A DNA stretch of 64,000 nucleotides, taken from Chitinophagales bacterium. GTDB lineage: Bacteria > Bacteroidota > Bacteroidia > Chitinophagales > BACL12. Position 1 is the first letter of the stretch. Each line of letters starts with the position of its first letter. The translations under genes were made by a program, and so were the position numbers. The stretch is from assembly GCA_020636645.1 (NCBI GenBank), contig JACJXO010000005.1:1-64000 (forward strand). Reading direction: 5' to 3'. The notes beneath the pieces were generated by a model. The model was given only the letters and a program-made list of their open reading frames with translations, ran no database searches and was not told the origin of the DNA. This document shows, one piece after another, positions 52,082-61,400 of this stretch.

Positions 52082-52423
52082 ATGAAACCCAACTTCATTT
52101 TCCTCCTCCTCCTCGCCTCTCTCGCCTCCTGCAAGACCCAGCAATACGCCGTCAAAGTGCCTGATTGTATAGATGACGAGATCCGGCGCATCCAGGCCGA
52201 AGCACCGGCCAAACCACCATTAGAGGTCTGGCAATGGAAGGTCGGAGAGGAGGTGTTCTATTATATCACAGCGCCCTGCTGCGATCAATTCACTACCTTA
52301 ATGAACAGTAACTGCGAGCGGGTCTGTGCCCCTGACGGTGGTTTTACCGGACAGGGTGATGGCAACTGTCCGCCCGGTATCGATCAGGCTGAAAAGACCC
52401 TGGTGTGGAAAGATGAGCGATAA
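52082..52423 (+). CDS. DUF6970-like small lipoprotein
   Basis: A 113-residue lipoprotein: MKPNFIFLLLLASLASC with lipobox LASC. Mature part has CIDDEIRRI, VYYITAPCCDQF-type VFYYITAPCCDQFTTL, NCERVCAPDGGFTGQGDGNCP, several cysteines, a pattern I associate with the Bacteroidota family DUF6970. Function unknown. The next gene's ATG lies 11 bases inside its end, so the two are coupled. Confidence 0.75.
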   Translation: MKPNFIFLLLLASLASCKTQQYAVKVPDCIDDEIRRIQAEAPAKPPLEVWQWKVGEEVFYYITAPCCDQFTTLMNSNCERVCAPDGGFTGQGDGNCPPGIDQAEKTLVWKDER

Positions 52424-52973
52424 CCCTTTATTCGATAAACTAAACGCCCTCAACGGCGATGAACTGATCCACATCATGGAACAGGCGGCCACAGGGGAGG
52501 ATACAGAAGAGAACGGCCTGATATGGAGTACCGGGTTTGATATTGCCGATAAAAAGGGATGGCATGAATACTTTATGGAGTATTTCATTCGCAAAGGCAT
52601 CATAGCCGAAACGGAAGATTCAGAAAAGGACACCATACCACCCGAAGAACTGGAACGTCAGTCGCTGGAAGACCTCGCCGTTTCCGGATTTCGCATCACC
52701 ATGGAAGAGCCGGGCATGACCACCCTGATCCGCGAACTGCAGCAGGCTTCAATACCGTATCTTAAGTTGGAACAACCGGGTATCCCGGTCGTATGTGTCT
52801 ATGAAGATGATGTACCGCAAATTCATGTGATCATGGATAAGTTCGGGCTCATTTCAAAGAGAGAAATGAAACCACCTGCTTATAATGCGGCCATATCTAA
52901 AGCCATCATCATTGCAGCAGCTTTGTTGCTGTTCGGCATCGCTATGCTGGCATTTTTCATCATGCAGACCTAA
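52413..52973 (+). CDS. Hypothetical protein with C-terminal membrane helix
   Basis: A 186-residue protein. The N-terminal 60 residues are acidic and helical (ALNGDELIHIMEQAATGEDTEENGL), the middle carries the strand pattern SIPYLKLEQPGIPVVCVYEDD...IHVIMDKFGLI that resembles the DUF2007-like signal-transducing fold, and a single membrane helix stands at the very C-terminus (about 162-183). This gives a tail-anchored protein facing the cytoplasm. Overlaps the preceding lipoprotein gene by 11 bases and the convergent gene by 4. Confidence 0.65.
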   Translation: MSDNPLFDKLNALNGDELIHIMEQAATGEDTEENGLIWSTGFDIADKKGWHEYFMEYFIRKGIIAETEDSEKDTIPPEELERQSLEDLAVSGFRITMEEPGMTTLIRELQQASIPYLKLEQPGIPVVCVYEDDVPQIHVIMDKFGLISKREMKPPAYNAAISKAIIIAAALLLFGIAMLAFFIMQT

Positions 52974-53617
52974 ACCTCCAGCTTGCTGATCAGGTCACGG
53001 CATCTCTCCAGTGCTTCCCGGTAGGTCTTTTCCTGTATCTGCAGGATACCGGTCATGCTGAATACCAGGTTGCGGAAACGGGTATCGTCAAAACAACAGG
53101 GTTTGCCGTACATGAACAACTCCATCTGGTCCACATGCTCCATCATGTAGGTAGCATAGTAAGACCTGGAAAAATTCTCTATACGCTCGTTCTCATCGTA
53201 GAGCGATTGGTAACTGTCATAGTGCCTCGTGATGGCGATCTTCAGGGAGGCGTCATCCAGCAATGCAAGACTTCCTGTTGATTCCATGGTGTTGTAAGTG
53301 GCATCATGGGCAATGAAATGTATGAACTGGGTATGCTTGAACATGCTCTGAACCACAGTATCACGTCCCGGCAATTCCCGGAAGAAATGGGGGATGATCC
53401 CCTGCAGATAGGTCTGAAATTCTGCGATCTGTTGTATCGAAGTATAGATGTCTGTGCTGTCTTCCAGCAGGTCGGCATGAAGGCTCTCCAGATAGGTTTT
53501 TGTCAACTCGTGGTCCTGCCTGGATTCCTTGACCTGACTGAGCTGAAAGGCTATGAGTACACCGGCAGTTACGATGATCAGCTCACCAATGAAGTATCTG
53601 ATGTTAAAGGTTTTCAT
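52970..53617 (-). CDS. DUF6090-like membrane-anchored protein
   Basis: A 215-residue protein with the N-terminal pattern FNIRYFIGELIIVTAGVLIAFQLSQVKESRQDHELTK: a single membrane helix followed by a charged coiled region. The remaining body is helical. This arrangement is frequent in Bacteroidota (DUF6090 family by eye). Function unknown; monocistronic. Confidence 0.7.
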   Translation of the reverse strand: MKTFNIRYFIGELIIVTAGVLIAFQLSQVKESRQDHELTKTYLESLHADLLEDSTDIYTSIQQIAEFQTYLQGIIPHFFRELPGRDTVVQSMFKHTQFIHFIAHDATYNTMESTGSLALLDDASLKIAITRHYDSYQSLYDENERIENFSRSYYATYMMEHVDQMELFMYGKPCCFDDTRFRNLVFSMTGILQIQEKTYREALERCRDLISKLEV

Positions 53618-53714
53618 GTATCTCCGAAAATAATGAAAAGGTTAAAGAATGTGAAAACCCTTACCTTCACTGTGGATTTAAACGCCCCCAATACTCCTAT
53701 AACAAACAACAACA

Positions 53715-54122
53715 ATGAGAACAGTACTTTTTACGGCAGCCCTGCTGCTGGGCCTGGCAGTACAGGCGCAAAGCGACAAGATCGTTGGCCGATGGACCGG
53801 CGATGACATGGGTGAACCCATTACCCTGGTATTTGATGAAGAAGGTTTTTGCACCATCCTGTCGGGTACAGATGTAGTTGGCGGGCCGAATATGGATGTG
53901 GGAGGCTTTCCGGGCTATATGGCCTATGAGGTGAGCTTCGGAGACCCGTATAACTTCATTGACCTGAATGTGTATCTGAAAGAAGACGGTTCATTTCTGG
54001 GAGGTATGCCGGGAATTTTTACCCTGGATGGAAAAGAAATGCATATATGTCTTAACTTTAACGGTGAAGTTAGACCTTCGGCCTTTGTGGAAGACGATTC
54101 ACTCTGGCTTACGAAAGAGTAA
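53715..54122 (+). CDS. Secreted lipocalin-like protein
   Basis: A 135-residue protein with a signal peptide (MRTVLFTAALLLGLAVQAQS) and the lipocalin-type start DKIVGRWTGDDMGEPITLVFDEEG (G-x-W). The rest is alternating strands ending SLWLTKE. A paralogue with the same order lies 76 bp further on. Ligand unknown. A terminator follows. Confidence 0.72.
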   Translation: MRTVLFTAALLLGLAVQAQSDKIVGRWTGDDMGEPITLVFDEEGFCTILSGTDVVGGPNMDVGGFPGYMAYEVSFGDPYNFIDLNVYLKEDGSFLGGMPGIFTLDGKEMHICLNFNGEVRPSAFVEDDSLWLTKE

Positions 54123-54142
54123 CATCATCTTGTTCTGATTAC

Positions 54143-54168
54143 AACCGGGCCTGGCCCGGTTTTTTTTT
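54143..54168 (+). terminator. Rho-independent terminator
   Basis: An 8-bp stem aaccgggc / gcccggtt with a three-base loop and a T run, 20 bp after the stop codon, between the two lipocalin-like genes. So the two are separate transcripts despite being paralogues. Confidence 0.88.
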
Positions 54169-54198
54169 GAAGCATAGTATCTTTCGGAAAACAATTCT

Positions 54199-54615
54199 AT
54201 GCGTCTGGTTTCCAAACTGCCGGCAACTGCTGTTCTCAGCCTGTTGCCTTTTTTTGTGTCTGCCCAGGTCATTGGTATCTGGATCCAGGATGTGGATGAT
54301 GATCCCCTTACCCTGATCCTGGAAGAAGACGGGTCGGCTACCATCATACTTGGTGATGACATTTTTGGAGGTCTGGATTATGAAACGAACCGTGGTATGG
54401 CTACCATGAAGTATCGTACAGAATCTGCCGGCGATCTGCAGCGGCTGACCATAACCATGACCCTGCAGTCAAACGGAGAAGTGCTGCTGACCTATTACGG
54501 CCTTTACCGGATTCTGGGTGATGGCAGGATGCAGCTCGCACTCTATCCCGAAGAGGAAGGGTTCCCCGATGAGCTGACAGATGATAACTCCATGTGGCTT
54601 ACCAACTACGATTAA
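54199..54615 (+). CDS. Secreted lipocalin-like protein, paralogue
   Basis: A 138-residue protein with a signal peptide (MRLVSKLPATAVLSLLPFFVSAQ), then VIGIWIQDVDDDPLTLILEEDGSATI and the ending NSMWLTNYD, the same pattern as 53715-54122. Likely a tandem duplicate that has diverged considerably. Function unknown. Confidence 0.72.
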   Translation: MRLVSKLPATAVLSLLPFFVSAQVIGIWIQDVDDDPLTLILEEDGSATIILGDDIFGGLDYETNRGMATMKYRTESAGDLQRLTITMTLQSNGEVLLTYYGLYRILGDGRMQLALYPEEEGFPDELTDDNSMWLTNYD

Positions 54616-54677
54616 TTCCTGCATAACGAACAAGTCAGGTTCTTGGTAACTTGCATGCTCGTTGTAAGCTATCTGAC

Positions 54678-56033
54678 ATGGACATTCTGACAACCTACAA
54701 TCCATCTACCGGAGAGAAACTGGCAGACTATCCGCTCATGCAGCAGGAAGAACTGGACAGGCGCCTGCAGGAAGCTGGAGAAGCATACCGGTACTGGTCG
54801 GCGCTGGAAGTGGCACAGCGATCATTTGCAGTGGGAAATCTGGCTCGTGAACTGGACCGTGATCTGGACGATCTGGCCAGACTCATGTCAGAAGAAATGG
54901 GAAAGATCAGGCCGGAAGCGGAAGCAGAACTAAAGAAATGCATCAGGTTGTGTGAATACTATGCCGCACATGCAGAAGCCTGGCTGGCAGATGAAGATCG
55001 TTCTCACGGAGAAGTGAAAGCAATGGTACAATACGCACCGCTGGGTGCAGTGCTGGCCATCATGCCCTGGAATTTTCCGGTGTGGCAGGTGCTCCGATGT
55101 GCTGTGCCTGCCCTGCTGGCAGGTAATGTGGTGTTGCTCAAGCACGCTCCGAACGTGACCGGATGTGCTTTGCAACTGGATGACCTGTTCGTGGCGGCGG
55201 GTTTCCCGGAATATACTTTTCAGTCGCTGGTCATAGATGTGGATCAGGTGGAGAGCATCCTCGCCCGGCCGCTGATTGCCGGTGTAGCGCTTACAGGTTC
55301 CACCCGTGCAGGTGCAGCGGTGGCGCAACTGGCCGGAAAACATATCAAAAGAAGTGTGCTTGAGTTAGGTGGTTCCGATCCTTTCATCGTGCTGGCTGAT
55401 GCAAACATAGACAAGGCAGTGGAAACGGCAGTGCAGTCCAGATTCGGCAATGCAGGACAGTCCTGTATCGCTGCCAAGCGATGGATCGTGGTAGAGGAAG
55501 TCTATGAATCGTTCAGGGTAAAAGCTATTCAGAAGATCCGAAGCCTCCGTCAGGGTGATCCTGTACAGGATGATATTCAGGTGGGTCCGATGGCCAGACC
55601 AGACCTCGCTGATCAGTTCATGGAGCAATACAACAGATCTGTGTCAGAAGGTGCAGAAGTGCTGGTGCCCTGCATCCGGAATGCATGCCATGTCAGTCCG
55701 GGATTACTCGGTGATGTCACACCCGAAATGACCGCTTTTCGCGAAGAACTCTTCGGTCCCTGCGGGGTGCTGATCAAGGCCAAAGATGCTGATGATGCTA
55801 TCCGGCTTGCAAACGATACCATCTATGGATTGGGCTCAACCATCTTCACGGCCGATCACGCATTGGCAATGCAGCTGGCTCAGCAGATCCATTCCGGCAA
55901 CGTGTTCATCAATACCATCATGCGCAGTGATCCTGCTTTGCCATTCGGTGGCGTGGGTATGTCTGGCTATGGTAAGGAACTGGGCAGGGAAGGGATACTG
56001 GAATTCGTGAATAAGAAAGTGGTGGTAGGATAG
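54678..56033 (+). CDS. Succinate-semialdehyde-type aldehyde dehydrogenase
   Basis: A 451-residue NAD(P)-dependent aldehyde dehydrogenase. Catalytic Glu is in VLELGGSDPFIV and catalytic Cys in FGNAGQSCIAAKRW; the cofactor region is LTGSTRAGAAVAQLAG; AIMPWNFPVWQVLRCAVPALLAGN is typical of GabD/YneI-type enzymes. The start gives MDILTTYNPSTGEKLADY. Substrate is most likely succinate semialdehyde, but this subgroup is broad. It is monocistronic, followed by a low-complexity gap. Confidence 0.93.
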   Translation: MDILTTYNPSTGEKLADYPLMQQEELDRRLQEAGEAYRYWSALEVAQRSFAVGNLARELDRDLDDLARLMSEEMGKIRPEAEAELKKCIRLCEYYAAHAEAWLADEDRSHGEVKAMVQYAPLGAVLAIMPWNFPVWQVLRCAVPALLAGNVVLLKHAPNVTGCALQLDDLFVAAGFPEYTFQSLVIDVDQVESILARPLIAGVALTGSTRAGAAVAQLAGKHIKRSVLELGGSDPFIVLADANIDKAVETAVQSRFGNAGQSCIAAKRWIVVEEVYESFRVKAIQKIRSLRQGDPVQDDIQVGPMARPDLADQFMEQYNRSVSEGAEVLVPCIRNACHVSPGLLGDVTPEMTAFREELFGPCGVLIKAKDADDAIRLANDTIYGLGSTIFTADHALAMQLAQQIHSGNVFINTIMRSDPALPFGGVGMSGYGKELGREGILEFVNKKVVVG

Positions 56034-56352
56034 TTGGAGAGTGAAAATGTGAAAATGGGAAAATGGGAGAATGGGGGAATGTGAAAATGTGAAAATGTGA
56101 AAATGGGAGAATGGGAGAATGGGAGAATGGGAGAATGGGCGAATGTTAAAATGTAAAATTAGCTAATGTGAAAATGAAATGCCAGTTGGAAGGCAGCGAT
56201 GCTCTTTAGTAATATTGATGTAACTGCTGCGTGATCGTGGGATCGCTGCATTTAGGATGAAAAAATGTATTAATGAATTTTGAATTTCTCTTGTGCAAAA
56301 TCATTTGACGCCTCAGCACATTTTCACATTCTCCCATTTTCACATTGTTTTC
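56034..56352. repeat. Low-complexity gaaaatg/gagaatgg tract
   Basis: From 56040 to about 56175 gtgaaaatg and gggagaatgg words repeat many times; a reverse-sense version (cacattttc, ttctccc) stands at about 56318-56346, close to the stop of the next gene. No gene and no clear promoter. Confidence 0.7.
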
Positions 56353-57597
56353 TTATTCTCTGATCAATCTGATCTTCGTGATCTCGGGCCAGATGCCCAG
56401 TCTTCCCGGATAGCCTACTGTACCCAGACCACGGTTCACATAAATTTGTTGCCTGCCTTCGGCATAGAGCCCGGCCCACTGACGGTACACCCATTGACTC
56501 GGACTGAAACGGAAAGCAGGTGTTTCGATACCCATCTGGAAACCATGTGTATGTCCGCTCAGGGTAAGTTCCGGTTGGAAGGGTGAATCGAGCACATGTG
56601 CATCCCAGAAGGAGGGGTCGTGCGACAGTAATATCATGCAGTCATCGGCCGTCAATCCGGCAGCTGCCTTGCCCAGATCTCCGAATTTGGGGAAGTCGCC
56701 TTTACCCCAGTTTTCGATACCGATAATATGTAATTGCTGTCCGTCTTTTTCTATGACCGTACGTTCGTTCAGCAGCAACTGAAATCCCAGTTTGCCATGA
56801 ATGGCCTTTACCTGGTCCAGGTTTCTTTCTTTGGCGGCTTCGTCGGGCCAGTTGACATAATCGCCATAATCATGGTTGCCCAGAATGGACAGTTTCGTTT
56901 CGGCGTGGAATGTCCGGAACAGTTCATACCAGCCATCCATTTCATCGGCACGGCTGTTCACGATATCGCCGGTAAAGAATATGGCATCAGAGCCAAGGGC
57001 ATTTACTTCCTGGACCATATCTGCCAGTTCGTGCATGGTACTGTGATCGAAAGAACCGATATGCAGATCGCTTAGCTGGGTGATGGTAAATCCATCAAAT
57101 GCGGGAGGCAGGTTGGAGATGGCAATATCGACTTCATGTAATGTAAAACGGAACCGTCCTTTTGCCATACCGTAGATGATGCCGGTCATGGGAAGCAAAC
57201 CGGTCAGTATGGCTCCTTTGGCGATGAACTGTCGGCGGGAGATCAGGGTCTTTGCTTCCGCATCTTCCGACTTTCTTTTCTTTTTGGTGAACAGGCTGTA
57301 GATAAAACGGATGAACAATTCCACCAGCAACAACAACCCCGTGAACACCTTGGCAAATAGAATGGCCACGAACAAACCAAAGAAATACAACTGTATGCGT
57401 TGCAGTATCAGTGTGCTTTCGCGAAGCAGGAAGGAAGACAGGAAAACAATGCCGAACAGGACAAGGTTGGATATAAGATAGATCTTCCAACCCCGGCTGT
57501 TCCAGGCTTTTTTTACCGCACCATACAACAGTAGGTCAGGCAGGAAAAATGCCAGTCCGGTGCTCAGCAAACGGATGAGAATGGAAAGCAGATCCAT
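56353..57597 (-). CDS. Membrane-anchored metallophosphoesterase
   Basis: A 414-residue protein with three or four N-terminal membrane helices (up to about residue 95) and a Tat-like RRQFIAKGAILTG at about 122-134 before the phosphoesterase domain. Metal-binding motifs: QLSDLHIGSFDH, FFTGDIVNSR, LGNHDYGDY, LLSHDPSFWD and LSGHTHGFQMG. It resembles the YaeI/YkuE group, some of which act on lipid A intermediates or other phosphate esters. The active site would face the periplasm. Substrate unknown. Confidence 0.92.
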   Translation of the reverse strand: MDLLSILIRLLSTGLAFFLPDLLLYGAVKKAWNSRGWKIYLISNLVLFGIVFLSSFLLRESTLILQRIQLYFFGLFVAILFAKVFTGLLLLVELFIRFIYSLFTKKKRKSEDAEAKTLISRRQFIAKGAILTGLLPMTGIIYGMAKGRFRFTLHEVDIAISNLPPAFDGFTITQLSDLHIGSFDHSTMHELADMVQEVNALGSDAIFFTGDIVNSRADEMDGWYELFRTFHAETKLSILGNHDYGDYVNWPDEAAKERNLDQVKAIHGKLGFQLLLNERTVIEKDGQQLHIIGIENWGKGDFPKFGDLGKAAAGLTADDCMILLSHDPSFWDAHVLDSPFQPELTLSGHTHGFQMGIETPAFRFSPSQWVYRQWAGLYAEGRQQIYVNRGLGTVGYPGRLGIWPEITKIRLIRE

Positions 57598-57642
57598 AGG
57601 AAAGTATCAGGCTAACAGCTTACAGACGTATCGGGTTCATGC

Positions 57643-58344
57643 TTATTGTGCAGCGGCAATGGCAAAACGAACAAATACTGATTGCTCCAGCTGTATCTTC
57701 TGAAACTGCAGCTCCGGCAGTGGCTCTGATGCTTTATCCATATCGTCCATCCTCACGTTGTACATTTCCATATTGCGATTACCATAGTACATCTCCTGCT
57801 CCCGGACTATCAGCGGAGCACCCAGATCGGTATCTATGGCGGCCAGCAGGTAAGTGGCCTTATCTTTCGCTGCCCGGACTGCCTCCATCCTTACTTCCCG
57901 GCGCAAGCTGTCCATCTGAGAATGATCCACCCGGCTCAGATAGGCATCTTTGATCTCTTTTTCATCCATAGCCTGGAAGGCTTTGCTCAGCAGGGTAGGG
58001 GTGGTAACTTTCAGGGTATAGTTTTTCTGGGTGATGACATCTTTGGTATTCCACCGAACCTTCATATAATCTGCATCCACATCAGCCAGGTAGAACTGGG
58101 TATCAGGAATGCCGATGGCGATAAATGCCCTTCGCAGATCTTCTTCCTGTTTGTCGATGGTGATCTTGTCGCGGCCATCATACCGTTCACGCAAAGTGAT
58201 ATTCACATAGAATTCATCCGGCACCACCTCCAGTTTTGCGGTCCCGGTCACTTCTATATAGGGTATCTCCAAATGGCTTTGGGCGCTGAGGTTCGTTGTC
58301 ATGCCTATCAGGACAGTTACACAAAAAAGGGCGACACTTTTCAT
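57643..58344 (-). CDS. SIMPL domain-containing secreted protein
   Basis: A 233-residue protein with a signal peptide (MKSVALFCVTVLIGMTTNLSAQS), then ITLRERYDGRDKITIDKQEEDL and AVRAAKDKATYLLAAIDTDLGAPLIV, the pattern of SIMPL (YggE/BP26-like) proteins, which assemble into periplasmic channel-like rings in other bacteria. Function is poorly known. Monocistronic, divergent from the giant gene; a near -7 box TACCTTTC stands on the minus strand about 20 bp upstream of the ATG. Confidence 0.88.
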   Translation of the reverse strand: MKSVALFCVTVLIGMTTNLSAQSHLEIPYIEVTGTAKLEVVPDEFYVNITLRERYDGRDKITIDKQEEDLRRAFIAIGIPDTQFYLADVDADYMKVRWNTKDVITQKNYTLKVTTPTLLSKAFQAMDEKEIKDAYLSRVDHSQMDSLRREVRMEAVRAAKDKATYLLAAIDTDLGAPLIVREQEMYYGNRNMEMYNVRMDDMDKASEPLPELQFQKIQLEQSVFVRFAIAAAQ

Positions 58345-58441
58345 TTAGCAGTGAATTTATTGCAGGAAAGGTAGTCCTTTAGCAAGAATTAAACTGCACA
58401 GGTGTGCACACTACTAACACTTACCCTCTAAAAGTTCACGC

Positions 58442-61400
58442 ATGAAGAACCTGCAAAAGATCCTGTTACTATGCATGATGATCCTTTTTGTCTCATCTGG
58501 CCTCATGGCGCAGATAACGGGCGATCAGGACGTGTGCATCGACGAGACGGAAACCTATTATTCGTCGTTGTCCGGTACACTTACCTGGACCATCACCCCG
58601 GTTAGTCCGGCCACTTTCCCGTCGGGTAATTCCCTGTTTCTGACATGGAATGTACCGCCGGGTACCTACACCCTGATCGCAGACAACGGTGCCGCATCAG
58701 AGAATCTGACCGTTCAGGTGTATGCCACCCCGGCTCCGGTGATCGATTATCTCGAGAATGACTGCAATACACATGAGGGTATTGAAGGAGCAGGCGCAGG
58801 AGTAACTGCATGCGACACTTTTTGTATCAATGAACTGGTGGAATATGCGGTACCTGATGATCCGCTGAATACCTATCTGTGGACCATCAGCGGCGGTACC
58901 ATCGTCGGGCCCGATAACCAGTCAACCGTCTATGTGATCTGGGATGTGGCCATGACAGGCGGAGATTTTCCCTGCGGCCGGCTCACGGTCACAGAAACCA
59001 ACCCTGCCGGATGCAGCGGAACCGATGAAGTGTTTGGGGTGTCTTCCTATCCCAACGGAACCATTACCGTCAGCCCGGGCATCAGTACCATTTGTCTGAA
59101 TCAGTCAGTAGCCTTTTCACTGAGTGTGACCGGTGGGCCATTCATAACCTACAGCTGGGATTTTGGCGATGGTACCATTGTGGTCAATTCCGGCGCTTCG
59201 CCTGAAACGCATACATATATTACTTCCGGTACCTATCAGGTGGTGGTCACTGCTTCCACTGAATGCTGCAGTACCTCTGATACCGTAGAGGTGATAGTGG
59301 ACAATACAGAGGGGCCGAATATTTTCTGTATCAGCGCCGTTTGTGCCAATACCGTGGGTGCAGAGTATTGCACGGATGCAGTGTGCAGTACCTACGACTG
59401 GGATGTGGACGGAGGTGTGATCACCTCTGCTCCGAATCAACCCTGCATCACCGTTGACTGGGGTGCAGGTCCGGTAGGTACCATCAGTCTGCTGGTAGGA
59501 GGCTGTTCTCCGGGCTTGTGCGCAGATACGGTCTTCGCTACCGTACCCATCATGCCTGATGGTACTTTTGATATTACCGGCCCGGTCGTCGTTTGTCAGG
59601 GAGTGACAGAACCTTATTCAGCACCTTATGTGCCCGGTGCTTCCTATACCTGGACACTGATACCACCCTCTGGTATTCCCGTTACGCTGCCGTATGGCAT
59701 GCCTCCTTATATCCAGGATATTACCTTCTCTGCTGCCGGTACCTACCAGCTTATTTGTTCCATGGAACACGACCTGCTGGATTGTGTGGGAGCCGATACA
59801 CTGATCATTCAGACTGCACCGTTGCTGACTTTGAGTGGTCCTGCCTCTGCATGCGATGGATCTACTGTGTTCTTTAGTTCCAACTATCCCGCCGACTGGG
59901 AATACAATTTGCCGATTACTCCTTTCGGAACAGCGACCACATCAGCAAGTACTACCTTCCCCGGGCCGGGTGTGTATCATATCATCGCATCATCGGCATC
60001 TGTATGCAACTCGCCTGATTCCATCAGTATCGTTATTAATCCACTACCTGCAACACCGGTCATCTCAGGCCCTTCAGTTGTTTGCCCCGGAGGCACCTAT
60101 ACCTATACGGTGAGCGGCTATTCGCCAACGGCAAGTATCGTCTGGACCTTCACAGATGTGTCAGGATCCATTTTTGGTTATGACAATTCGTTTGACCTCA
60201 CACTGCCTGTTGCCTTCACAACTGGTACACTGTCGGTCATGGTAACCGAGAATGGTTGCAGCAACTCTGCCAGCATTACCCTGGATGCTCCGGGAACACC
60301 AGCTCCTGTCATCACCACATCGGCAGCAAATGTTTGTCCGGATCAGACCGTTACCTATTCAGCTACCCTGAGTTATCCCGGATTGTCTGACGTGGAATGG
60401 ACCATTTCTCCGCCTTCAGCGGGTACCATTACACCGGGCCTGCTTCCCGGCACGGTTGACATTCTCTGGCATGGTAACGCCTCCAACACCACGCAAACAG
60501 TAACACTGACCGTTACAGAGACCACCTGTCTGACCAGTACCGGTACAGATGTGATCACTTTTGATATTTATCCAAGACCTGTGATCGTGGCCACCGGCGG
60601 TGCGTTCTGTCCGGGAACTTCCTTTACACTGACCGCAACCGGAGGGAATTCTTATCAGTGGTTTGATGAAAACAGTGTGCCTGTGTCTGCAACTGTCACC
60701 CAACAGGGCAGTTATTATGTGGTGGGCACAGACGGCAACGGCTGTACCAATATTGACTACACAGATGTCTTTGAATATCCGGAACCGGAGGCATTTATTT
60801 CTACACCTGACAATGTTATTTGCAACGATGATGGTACTGCCATGACCAACAGCATAGATCTGTATGCACTGGACAATGGCTATACTTTCCTGTGGTCAAC
60901 AGGTGGCACTACCAATCCGATAACCATCAGCAACCTGGGTACCTACAGTGTTACAGTTACTGATATGAACGGGTGTACCAATACTGATACCTATGATGTG
61001 TTCTGTCCTGTTCCTGTTGAAGATACCTGTGATACAGCCATCACTCCGCTGTGTGCCTGCGATCTCTTTCCACCCACTTTTGTACAGAGTTCGCCTGATT
61101 GTAATGAGTTCACCTTTAGCAGCAACTCCACCTGTGTGGGCGGTGTGTTCAACTGGACTTTTGGCGACGGTTTCAGTGGTACCGGAACATCGGTGGTACA
61201 TTCCTATAACCAGGCCGGATACTACCATGTGTATTACAGTTACTATGATCCGACCTGTTGTCCGCCACTGCCGGAAGATACCGTTGTAGCTGTTCCGGTA
61301 GCAGCAGATTTTGCATGGGAAGTGGTGTGCAATACGCTGACCGTAGTGGACAATGCCAGCTTCCTGCCACCGTATAGCATAGTCACATGGGAATGGGACT

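Noticed and set aside
59593..60113. Short plus-strand open frames within the giant surface gene
   Set aside because: Out of frame with the continuous PKD-type coding frame, which runs through them.
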